Origin: Desulfuromonadaceae bacterium
GTDB lineage: Bacteria; Desulfobacterota; Desulfuromonadia; Geobacterales; Pseudopelobacteraceae
Direction: 5' to 3'
DNA length: 15,265 bases
Assembly: GCA_028686145.1 (NCBI GenBank)
Contig: JAQUCQ010000039.1
Location: 1 to 15,265, forward strand
The notes under the pieces were generated by a model. That model was not told the DNA's origin, did not search any database, and saw nothing but the letters and a program-made list of their open reading frames with translations. A program made the position numbers and the translations under genes. The number at the start of each line of letters is the position of its first letter. The stretch's first letter is position 1. Positions 7,714 through 14,407 of the stretch are shown here, one piece after another.

Positions 7714-8550
7714 TTACGATACCTGTATCGTCTCCTGCAGATACTCACGGTGAGATTCGTTTTGCTCGGAGGTTTCGGTGCGCAGGAAGGCAAGCATCTC
7801 TTTCAGGCTTTCCAGAATGTTATGTTCCCCTTTTGGGAATTCCCTCGGGTCAAGTTCAAGTGTCACCGTGCTATGATATTTTGTGTTGCGAAGGTGATTG
7901 AGAAATCGAGTCAACGGCAAAATTCCATGCCCTGGAAGCAGATGCTCACGACCATGACCATAGTCGGAAAAATGAATATTAAGAATACGTCCCGAGTCAT
8001 GGCAGGTAAAAAAATCGGTGATAAAATCGGTTTTACCCGACCCGATATGGGTGCAGTCAAATGTCATGTACAGATTGTGGTCGCGGATAAAATCCACCAT
8101 TCGCTGCATGTTCGAGAGAATATTCGGGTTGATCTTCCAGTTTCCAATCCAGGGCATATTTTCCATGGCTATGGCCACTTTCCCGTCCTGGCCAAGCTCT
8201 TTTTGATAGTCCTGTACACTGTAGAGCCACCGCCAGAATCTGATCTCTAATCCCAACCAGGACGGGGGGTGAAAATTCACCAGCGGGATATTGCACTCTG
8301 CCGCCAAAGCTATGGAGCGCTTGAGTGACGCAATGGGGCCCCCCCAGCCATCAAGTTCCATAAACGGGGCATGGATGGAATGAATCGTGGTGATCTCTTG
8401 GAGAGAACGTACGAGTTTGCCGGGATTTACATGCTGGAAATCCTGGTTGATGATCAACTCGACCCCATCAAATCCGGACTCGGCTGCCAGTTCGAACACC
8501 CTTTGCAACGGCAAGGTAAAGAGGCTTCCGGTGGAAAGGGATAAAATCAT
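7714..8550 (-). CDS. Sugar phosphate isomerase/epimerase-like TIM-barrel protein
   Basis: 278-residue protein of the xylose-isomerase-like/AP-endonuclease-2 TIM-barrel superfamily (PF01261). Probable divalent-metal ligands line up as in the family: E31 (GVELI), H57/H60 (IHSIHAPF), H94 (VNFHPP), E130 (AMENMP), D165 and H168 (FDCTHIG), H193 (IHFSDYGHG), H202 and E232 (LELDP). The IHFSDYGHGREHLLPGHG block (192-209) is the usual closing motif of isomerase/epimerase members. Endonuclease IV would give clearer nuclease motifs, so a sugar or polyol isomerase/epimerase is preferred; the substrate is unknown. The start ATG at 8550 has GGAGG eleven bases upstream, placed over the end of the DUF294 gene, from which it is separated by only six bases. 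It is therefore likely in the symporter operon. Confidence 0.85.
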   Translation of the reverse strand: MILSLSTGSLFTLPLQRVFELAAESGFDGVELIINQDFQHVNPGKLVRSLQEITTIHSIHAPFMELDGWGGPIASLKRSIALAAECNIPLVNFHPPSWLGLEIRFWRWLYSVQDYQKELGQDGKVAIAMENMPWIGNWKINPNILSNMQRMVDFIRDHNLYMTFDCTHIGSGKTDFITDFFTCHDSGRILNIHFSDYGHGREHLLPGHGILPLTRFLNHLRNTKYHSTVTLELDPREFPKGEHNILESLKEMLAFLRTETSEQNESHREYLQETIQVS

Positions 8551-8556
8551 CGGAAT

Positions 8557-9795
8557 TTAGGCCTCCGTCCCGGAAAAGATGATCGCAACGTGTTGCTGAA
8601 TAGCCGAGACGGCCGCCAGCGCTGTTTTCAGAGAGTGGCGCTGTTCAATGGTCAATTCGCCCGGATTTAGAAGCAAGGACTGATTGTCATGATCAGTAAA
8701 ACTGAATAATTGCTCGTGATGAAGTCGCAGCTCATGCAGACTATGCCAGGTCTTGAGCAGTTTTTCCGCGAGGTCGACATCCAGTTCACGCCGCTCCAGA
8801 AGGTCGAGGATTCTCTCGCAACTACTGGTAGCGTCGCTTGTCTTGATCAGCGCCAGTGCTGCCAGAGCGGCAGAAAGTGGCAGCAGGCCATGATCCAGCA
8901 GGCGGAACAGCCCCCGTTCGGCACCATGCCGCTCCAGCTTTAATCGTCCCATTATGCCGAGGCCGTTTGAAAGCGAGTCCATTCTCCCAACCAAATTAGC
9001 CAGAGCCGTGCGGCTTTTTCGCAGGCTGGTAACGGTGGTCACTTTCAGTTCCTGAGCAATGCTCTTATCGGACGCTAAATGATATTGGTCCGCCAGCCGT
9101 AACACAGCAATCAGGGAATCTTTTGTTGCCGTGTTCAGACCTTCATCGCAACGGTGCCGCCATTCAGCAATAGTGCCACGCCATTCGGGGTTGCGCGGAG
9201 TGACGACAGGATCAATGGCGAGCCCGATTGCTTCAAATTCAGTATGCAGAATATCACAGAACCGGTCGATTGTCTGGCGTTGGGATGCAGTAACCTCGCT
9301 GTAAACGAGTAATGCCTGCAATTGGCAGAACGGCGAATATTCACAGCGCCCTGCTGGCCCAAGTGCAACCAGTGCCATTTTGGGAAGATTTCGGGCAGAC
9401 CGTCCAAGCTGCTCAGTTGCATGAACCATGATGCCGGCACTGAGAACTTTCACAAAGTCCATGCTTTTTTGGTAAAATGCGGGAGCGGAATGGAACCTAT
9501 CCATATGCCGGTACAGCGCATCGTAATAATTGATGGTCAACTCTTTCAAGCGCCCTGTTGGAGGGGCTGCTGCACCTTCAGCACACAAACTGTCCATCTG
9601 CCTATGGAATGACCGATGAGCTTCAGCCGACTGGGCGAGAGCAGCCAGGCTTCCGGAAAAAACGTTTTCTGCACTGCCGTTGCGGTCGGAGGTGGCCCAA
9701 TCAAGCAATGACTGGCGGTACGTGGCGGCAAAATTATCAGATGCCCGCCAGGCGGTGACATCACTACCCTTTGTCGATACCATAAACCGCATCAT
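8557..9795 (-). CDS. DUF294-type nucleotidyltransferase-like protein with a degenerate active site
   Basis: 412-residue cytoplasmic protein related to the GlnD-type DUF294 nucleotidyltransferases (PF03445) with a DUF294_C helical tail (PF10335). The family glycine motif is present as ALGPAGRCE (144-152), and the characteristic NPEWRG...EWR signature is at 202-213. The position where relatives have the metal-binding D-x-D (usually DQD) reads QLQ at 158-160. The family C-x-G segment before NPxW is also replaced (DPVVTP), so catalysis looks lost. There is no CBS or cyclic-nucleotide-binding domain; the first 80 residues are unassigned. The frame opens from a TTG at 9807, but ATG at 9795 overlaps the symporter stop as ATGA and is preferred (ATG 9792 and 9783 are alternatives). 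Proteins of this type often accompany DUF4212/symporter pairs, so a regulatory or ligand-sensing role for the transporter is inferred. Confidence 0.8.
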   Translation of the reverse strand: MMRFMVSTKGSDVTAWRASDNFAATYRQSLLDWATSDRNGSAENVFSGSLAALAQSAEAHRSFHRQMDSLCAEGAAAPPTGRLKELTINYYDALYRHMDRFHSAPAFYQKSMDFVKVLSAGIMVHATEQLGRSARNLPKMALVALGPAGRCEYSPFCQLQALLVYSEVTASQRQTIDRFCDILHTEFEAIGLAIDPVVTPRNPEWRGTIAEWRHRCDEGLNTATKDSLIAVLRLADQYHLASDKSIAQELKVTTVTSLRKSRTALANLVGRMDSLSNGLGIMGRLKLERHGAERGLFRLLDHGLLPLSAALAALALIKTSDATSSCERILDLLERRELDVDLAEKLLKTWHSLHELRLHHEQLFSFTDHDNQSLLLNPGELTIEQRHSLKTALAAVSAIQQHVAIIFSGTEA

Positions 9796-11321
9796 TTTTC
9801 CGGACAATCATGTACATTCCGGCTGACAAAGAGCCGAATGCCTGCCGAGGGCGGTGTGGTAAGTAATGAGATGACAATCATGACGATCATGACCACGGGT
9901 GCACCGATAAATGCAGATGACGTGAGGGGAAACAGATGGGTGATAAATGGCAACGAACTCCCGGCAAAAAGTGAAACAAAGCTGATGACCAGTCCGGTCA
10001 GCATCCCGCAAATGACGCCGGCAGCATTGGCACGAGGCCACCAGATTCCGAGCAGGAAAGCAGGGAAAATTGTGTTACCAGCCACAGCAAAGGCAAAGGC
10101 GGCAATTTCGGCGATCATTCCCCATGGCTGGAAGGTTAGTACCATTACAACGGCGGCCAGAATTAGAAAAAACCCTTTTGCGGCATAGGTTTTATCACGT
10201 TCAGATGCATTTGGATGGATCAGGCGCGGGTAAATGTCAAAGGAAAACGAAGCAGAGCCGGTCATCAACAGGCCGGCTGATGTTGAAAAAGCGGCGCTCA
10301 TGCCGCCGGCAGCCAGTAGCCCGATCGCCCAGAGCGGCAACCCGCCAAGATGTGCCGCTGAGAGCACGATCATGTCAGCAGCATCGGCACCGCCCGCGTT
10401 AAAAGCCATTCCATTGCGCGCTTCAAAAAGCCGGGCCAGTACACCGTAGGCCGGTGCAGACCAGTAAATCAGGGAAATAAAGAATAATCCCCAGACAACC
10501 CCCCACCGGGCATCCCGAATGCCGGGAACCATGTAAAAACGCGAGAGGACGTGCGGTAATCCGGCCGTACCGAACATCAGCGTAAAACAGAGGGCGAGCC
10601 ATTCAAAAAGAGATGTTCTGGCAAACGGTTCCGAGCAGTTAAAGCCGAACTGTTGCTGCAGTTCGCCGATGGCAGTCCCGTAGCCGAACTGCGGCAGGAT
10701 CCAGAAATAACCGAGTTTGCGGGTAAGGAGCATCAGCGGCAGGATAAAGGTTATGATTAATACGAAATACTGCAGCTTCTGATTGCGGGTTACTCCCAGA
10801 GCTCCTGATATGACAACATGGGAAACAAGCAGTGAGGTGCCGATGACGACTGCGGGGATATAGGCGATACCGAACAGCCAGGAAACCAGCAGGGCGATGC
10901 CGCGGAATTGAGCGACGCAGTATATGATTGTGATGATGATTGAAATCAGCGCTGCCAGAGTACGGGCTGCATCAGATTCATAGCGGAAGCCGACAAAATC
11001 CGGTGTAGTGAATTTGCCAAAACGTCTGATCTGAGTGGCCATCAGTACCAGCAGCAGGACATAGCCCCCGGTCCATCCCACTACATAGGCAATTGCAATG
11101 TAACCCTTCACATAAAATACGCCGGCCAGTCCGAGGAAACTGGCGGCGCTCATCCAGTTACTGGCGATTCCCGCGCCGATACCGACTCTTCCGGTGTAAT
11201 TGCCTCTGAACCCATACTCCATGGGTTGTCTGCTTCGGCTACGGAGCCCGGAAAGGATAAAGAGTACAAAAATACCTGCTACGATTGCTAATGGTAGGAA
11301 CTGGATCAGGCCGTCTGCCAT
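9792..11321 (-). CDS. Sodium:solute symporter (SSS family), large subunit
   Basis: 509-residue inner-membrane transporter of the SSS family (TC 2.A.21), closest in style to the VC_2705-type subfamily that works with a DUF4212 small subunit and resembles acetate permease ActP. About 13 hydrophobic helices are visible, starting at residues 7-26. Family landmarks are GIASNWMSAASFLGLAG (51-67), TTPDFVGFRYES (105-116), the FGTAGLPHVLSRFY block near 257-270, an AGGMSAAFSTSAGLL segment that carries Na+-site serines, and SFDIYPRL after it. The substrate is probably a small organic acid, but this cannot be fixed from sequence. The ATG at 11321 has GGAGG nine bases upstream, and the preceding small-subunit gene stops one base before it. 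The 3' end overlaps the DUF294 gene by four bases. Confidence 0.93.
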   Translation of the reverse strand: MADGLIQFLPLAIVAGIFVLFILSGLRSRSRQPMEYGFRGNYTGRVGIGAGIASNWMSAASFLGLAGVFYVKGYIAIAYVVGWTGGYVLLLVLMATQIRRFGKFTTPDFVGFRYESDAARTLAALISIIITIIYCVAQFRGIALLVSWLFGIAYIPAVVIGTSLLVSHVVISGALGVTRNQKLQYFVLIITFILPLMLLTRKLGYFWILPQFGYGTAIGELQQQFGFNCSEPFARTSLFEWLALCFTLMFGTAGLPHVLSRFYMVPGIRDARWGVVWGLFFISLIYWSAPAYGVLARLFEARNGMAFNAGGADAADMIVLSAAHLGGLPLWAIGLLAAGGMSAAFSTSAGLLMTGSASFSFDIYPRLIHPNASERDKTYAAKGFFLILAAVVMVLTFQPWGMIAEIAAFAFAVAGNTIFPAFLLGIWWPRANAAGVICGMLTGLVISFVSLFAGSSLPFITHLFPLTSSAFIGAPVVMIVMIVISLLTTPPSAGIRLFVSRNVHDCPEK

Positions 11322-11322
11322 T

Positions 11323-11670
11323 TTATTCGTCCTCCGGGTCGGCCGGTTTTATGCGAAAACGGAGCGAGCCTTCCTTGGATTGTTCTGAATGGCGGTCCAT
11401 CCAGATGTTGAACAGGATGCACAGGATGATGAACCAAAGCGGCAGCAACTGTCCGCTCAGCCAGAATTGAATCGGCAGGTTGAAAAACGTCAGATCTTGG
11501 AGCAGCAGTTCGGAATAGTTCGCTTCCAGAAAATACGAAAAGAGCTGAAATCCAACAATCGCAAGCAGCCAGCCAGCCAGAATAAGTGTGATGACGCGAA
11601 CCTCGCCCCGCATGGTTGCCCCGCGCGGTTTGAAAAAACTGAGTCCCTTACAGTCCGGATGCTCGTCCAT
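11323..11670 (-). CDS. DUF4212 symporter small subunit
   Basis: 115-residue membrane protein of the DUF4212 family, the small subunit that accompanies VC_2705-type sodium:solute symporters. Two membrane helices are visible at about 25-48 and 68-91, and the family's closing motif GQLLPLWFIILC...NIWMDRH (73-94) is clear. The N-terminal 20 residues and the acidic tail (PADPEDE) are cytoplasmic-looking. The frame can be opened from a TTG at 11682, but ATG at 11670 has a strong GGAGG five bases upstream, so that start is used. One base separates its stop from the symporter ATG, which means tight co-expression. It is the first gene of the symporter run and sits 66 bases downstream of trmB. Confidence 0.88.
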   Translation of the reverse strand: MDEHPDCKGLSFFKPRGATMRGEVRVITLILAGWLLAIVGFQLFSYFLEANYSELLLQDLTFFNLPIQFWLSGQLLPLWFIILCILFNIWMDRHSEQSKEGSLRFRIKPADPEDE

Positions 11671-11736
11671 GATATCCTCCAAACCCCGATAGAGGGTGTG
11701 TGTTAACTTGCTATTTTCTGCCAGCCCCGAGCGGGA

Positions 11737-12360
11737 TTAGTGGGAGGCCGCTGTCCGGTAATGAACATAATATATCGGCTGCCCCATTTCCAGAAACCGG
11801 CGCATATATTTCGAAACCGGGTAGCCTTCCATCCCGTGCCGGAATGTATCAGGAGCGAGCTGGTTTGTGAACCCGGGCTGGACAGTCATGAATTCGGCAA
11901 CATCCAGGCCATAGTCAACAAAATCGGTGCTAAAGTAAAAATCAGCACCTGGCAGCATAAACCGTGACAGGTAGGCAACAAAACCGGCATTGACGAGGCG
12001 CCTCTTTCTGTGACGAAGCTTGGGCCACGGGTCGGGGCAGTTGATGACAACCATTTGCAGTGCAGCCGGTGGTATGCAGGAATTGATGAAGCTGCGGGCT
12101 TCGGCCCGCAGTACCCGCACATTGTTGAGGCCGCTCTTGTCAATCCGTTTGCAGGTTTTTATGCATCCTTTATTATAGAAATCAAGGGCAATAAAATTGA
12201 GCTCGGGGTGTAGGGCGGCCATCTGTACAATAAAATCACCTACTCCACAGCCAATCTCCAGTGCCAAGGGATTGTCGTTGCCAAATATATCTCCCCACGA
12301 GGGAGCAGGGTCATTATCCTCCCACGGCAGGAAGGTGGGGGATGTGTTGGGGATCAGCAT
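11737..12360 (-). CDS. trmB: tRNA (guanine-N7-)-methyltransferase TrmB
   Basis: Makes m7G46 in the variable loop of tRNAs using S-adenosylmethionine. The 207 residues are normal length. The SAM-binding motif is LEIGCGVGDF (34-43), the acidic end of strand 2 is at ALDF (58-61), the family signature CPDPWPKLRHRKRRL is at 108-122, and the closing T-F-G-Y-S-KYMRRF region is at 172-189. The cysteine at 108 stands where phenylalanine is usual; this is conservative for the fold. The ATG at 12360 has AAGGA six bases upstream. The gene stands between tag and the DUF4212 gene on the same strand, and its upstream region holds the paired repeats described separately. Confidence 0.95.
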   Translation of the reverse strand: MLIPNTSPTFLPWEDNDPAPSWGDIFGNDNPLALEIGCGVGDFIVQMAALHPELNFIALDFYNKGCIKTCKRIDKSGLNNVRVLRAEARSFINSCIPPAALQMVVINCPDPWPKLRHRKRRLVNAGFVAYLSRFMLPGADFYFSTDFVDYGLDVAEFMTVQPGFTNQLAPDTFRHGMEGYPVSKYMRRFLEMGQPIYYVHYRTAASH

Positions 12361-12392
12361 GAAAAATCCTTGGTAAGTGATCTGTTGTTTTT

Positions 12393-12427
12393 AATTCGTT
12401 TCACGCAAAAAACAATTCGTTAACGCA
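12393..12427. repeat. Direct repeat pair, 21-base period, upstream of trmB
   Basis: AATTCGTT occurs at 12393-12400 and again at 12414-12421. Each copy is followed one or two bases later by ACGCA (12403-12407 and 12423-12427). The start-to-start distance is 21 bases, two helical turns, so a protein could bind both copies on one face of the DNA. The pair lies 33-67 bases before the trmB start. This is a pattern only; no regulator is known. Confidence 0.45.
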
Positions 12428-12437
12428 CATATCGTGC

Positions 12438-12454
12438 TTATCAGGGCGTGATAA
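12438..12454. repeat. Inverted repeat TTATCA-N5-TGATAA upstream of trmB
   Basis: A perfect six-base inverted repeat with a GGGCG centre, in the 141-base region between tag and trmB. It resembles a dimeric-regulator operator more than a terminator, because the arms are AT-rich and short. It lies just upstream of the 21-base direct repeat pair. Confidence 0.4.
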
Positions 12455-12501
12455 AAAGTGTATAACTGTAGCATATTTTCCGGGCTGGAGGGAGGGAATT
12501 T

Positions 12502-13074
12502 TTATCCGCGTACGTTGTGCCAGGCACATCCGGTCAGGTGATCATTGATCATGCCGGTCGCCTGCATGAAGGCATAGCAGATCGTCGAACCGACAAAGCG
12601 GAAACCTGCACGTTTCAGCTCTTTGCTCATCGTGTCCGACAGTGCGGTGCGGGCCGGGATTTCGTCCATTGTGCGCCAATTGTTGCGGATCGGCACCCCG
12701 TCAACAAAACTCCAGAGGTAACGGTCGAGGCTTCCGTAGAGTTGCTGCATTTCCAGAACAATGCGGGCATTGGAAATTGTGGAAGCGATTTTGAGCCGGT
12801 TGCGGATAATGCCGGCATCGGCCAGAAGTCTGGCGACATCCTCATCGGTAAACGCTGCCACTTTGCGGGGCTCGAAACCGGCAAAGGCCCTGCGGTAACC
12901 TTCCCGTTTCCGCAGGATAGTGAGCCAGGACAAACCGGCCTGTGCCCCTTCCAGAGTCAGCATCTCGAACAGGCGTATGTCATCGTGAAGCGGCACCCCC
13001 CATTCATCGTCATGATAGGCTTGATAGAGCGTATTATTGGTGCACCATGGACAGCGGCTGGCTATTTCAGTCAT
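12502..13074 (-). CDS. tag: DNA-3-methyladenine glycosylase I (Tag)
   Basis: Removes N3-methyladenine from alkylated DNA, starting base excision repair. The 190 residues match the family length. The zinc-snap ligands of Tag are all visible: C8 (CPWC), H21 (YHDDEWG), H179 and C183 (NDHLTGC). The catalytic region TLEGAQAGLSW (40-50) contains E42 and the base-stacking tryptophans W25 and W50. The frame reaches back to an ATG at 13095, but ATG at 13074 has AGAGGG four bases upstream, and homologues start at this point. It is divergent from the GGDEF gene across 139 bases, and trmB follows on the same strand after 141 bases. Confidence 0.95.
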   Translation of the reverse strand: MTEIASRCPWCTNNTLYQAYHDDEWGVPLHDDIRLFEMLTLEGAQAGLSWLTILRKREGYRRAFAGFEPRKVAAFTDEDVARLLADAGIIRNRLKIASTISNARIVLEMQQLYGSLDRYLWSFVDGVPIRNNWRTMDEIPARTALSDTMSKELKRAGFRFVGSTICYAFMQATGMINDHLTGCAWHNVRG

Positions 13075-13213
13075 TAGTCCCTCTTCGTTTCTCATAGATA
13101 TTTTTATTCATTTTGGATAAATAACTACGTGTGTTGTACATAAGTTCCTGATAGTCTGGCAAGAACGATTACAATGTAGTTTTTATTTAATGGTATGTCC
13201 CGGAGGCTATCCC

Positions 13214-14221
13214 ATGAGTATGACAACATATCTTCTGGTGTTTTGTTCCGGTTTGTTATCCGGCATGTTGATTCTTTTTGTTGCCCATAAGATCAGTTCG
13301 GGAGACGGTTTTGACATAATTCATGGGTTCGGGCGTCTGTTTTCAATGTTGACCGGGGGCATACGCCGTGTGCCGGAAGGGGAGGGGCCGCCGGAAGAAG
13401 AGGTGGTAGAATCGCTGAGTGCTGTTGATCCCCGCGAACAGAATCTGTACGATACCGCACAAACGATCAGGAATATTCTGCTGGTTTTGGCGGCAAATAT
13501 TCAGCGGACCGATAAGGCTGCCAGCGATTCTTCCCATCTGCTTGGTGATATGAAAAGTGCGATAAATACAATGGAGCTGCCGACTGATCTGAACGAGGCC
13601 CACTCTCTTCTGGTGAAGGAAATTGATCGTGTGATTTCAAGCAATGCCACTTTGAAAGGGGAATTGGCCCACTCTCAGGCGGTTTTGTCAGAACAGCAAA
13701 GCCTGATTGAGGATCTGCGCACCGCAGTGCGGATTGACGGGCTGACCCAACTTGCAAATCGTACCTATTTTGATGAAAAGCTGAATGAGATGATAGTGTT
13801 ACGCAAACGGTACGGAGATCCATTTTCATTGCTGATGATTGATCTCGACAGCTTCAAGGCTATAAATGATTCGTATGGGCACGTTGCCGGTGACCGGATT
13901 TTGAAAGGGGTTGCGCTGAAACTCAAGGCTTCTCTCCGGGGGAGTGACTTTCTTGCCCGTTTCGGCGGCGATGAATATGCCCTTATTCTGATAAAAACCG
14001 ACGTGGCGGCAGCGACGGAAGTTGCCTGGAAACTGTGCGAGGAGGTGCGGGCAAGCCGCTTTCTCCTTGATGCTGCTGCGCTCTCAATAACATTATCAAT
14101 CGGAGTTGCAGAGGCGAGCGGAGAGGATACGGATGAATCGCTGCTGAAACGGGCCGATGCGGCGCTGTATCGTGCCAAAGCCGCTGGACGTAACGGTGTC
14201 TCAATTGCCGATTCACTGTGA
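13214..14221 (+). CDS. Membrane-anchored diguanylate cyclase (GGDEF domain)
   Basis: 335-residue protein that would make cyclic di-GMP from two GTP at the inner membrane. One hydrophobic helix at about 6-24 anchors it, residues 30-170 are a mostly helical cytoplasmic part without a recognised sensor domain (coiled-coil-like at about 130-170), and the GGDEF domain spans about 171-335. The domain opening is DGLTQLANR (175-183), the metal site includes D210 (LMIDLDSFKAIND), and the signature is GGDEY at 251-255. The product-inhibition site RGSD (242-245) lies exactly five residues before it, so it should be feedback-inhibited. The frame opens at an ATG at 13190, but ATG at 13214 has GGAGG seven bases upstream and is preferred. 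It is divergent from tag and read toward lysA. Confidence 0.92.
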   Translation: MSMTTYLLVFCSGLLSGMLILFVAHKISSGDGFDIIHGFGRLFSMLTGGIRRVPEGEGPPEEEVVESLSAVDPREQNLYDTAQTIRNILLVLAANIQRTDKAASDSSHLLGDMKSAINTMELPTDLNEAHSLLVKEIDRVISSNATLKGELAHSQAVLSEQQSLIEDLRTAVRIDGLTQLANRTYFDEKLNEMIVLRKRYGDPFSLLMIDLDSFKAINDSYGHVAGDRILKGVALKLKASLRGSDFLARFGGDEYALILIKTDVAAATEVAWKLCEEVRASRFLLDAAALSITLSIGVAEASGEDTDESLLKRADAALYRAKAAGRNGVSIADSL

Positions 14222-14407
14222 TGACGGCCGGAATCGGAATGGGAAATATGTGATATCGGGGATAGTTCGGCTCCAAAAATGTACAGCATCTCCCTCCTGT
14301 ATTCCGCCTTATTTTTTGACTTCCAGCCGTTTCCCGTGCTATAAATACCAACTTTTATTATCAAACTGCCACAGATATAAGTTATTATTTCCTAGAGGAG
14401 GCATTTA
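14222..14407. other. Intergenic region between the GGDEF gene and lysA
   Basis: 186 bases without a gene on either strand that I trust. It holds the lysA promoter and ribosome-binding site. I see no GC-rich hairpin followed by a T run, so there is no evident intrinsic terminator for the GGDEF transcript; the T-rich run at 14310-14317 has no convincing stem before it. Confidence 0.5.
14316..14345 (+). promoter_or_regulatory. Predicted sigma-70 promoter for lysA
   Basis: A -35 TTGACT (14316-14321) and a -10 TATAAA (14340-14345) are 18 bases apart. Transcription would start near 14352, giving a short AT-rich leader of about 55 bases that ends in the strong GAGGAGG ribosome-binding site. There is no room for a lysine riboswitch in this leader. 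Confidence 0.55.

Noticed and set aside
11707..11723. Sigma-54-like sequence (TGGCA...TAGCA) on the minus strand upstream of the DUF4212 gene
   Set aside because: The GG and GC elements are 9 bases apart rather than the required 10, and the -12 element is imperfect.
13157..13174. Sigma-54-like TGGCA...TTACA upstream of the GGDEF gene
   Set aside because: The spacing is one base too long and the -12 GC dinucleotide is missing; no sigma-70 promoter was convincing there either.
13765..14289. Minus-strand frame opposite the GGDEF gene, with an AGGAGG three bases before an internal ATG at 14289
   Set aside because: The Shine-Dalgarno match is too close to the ATG, the translation is Ser/Ala/Arg-rich as expected of an antisense shadow, and the opposite strand is clearly a diguanylate cyclase.
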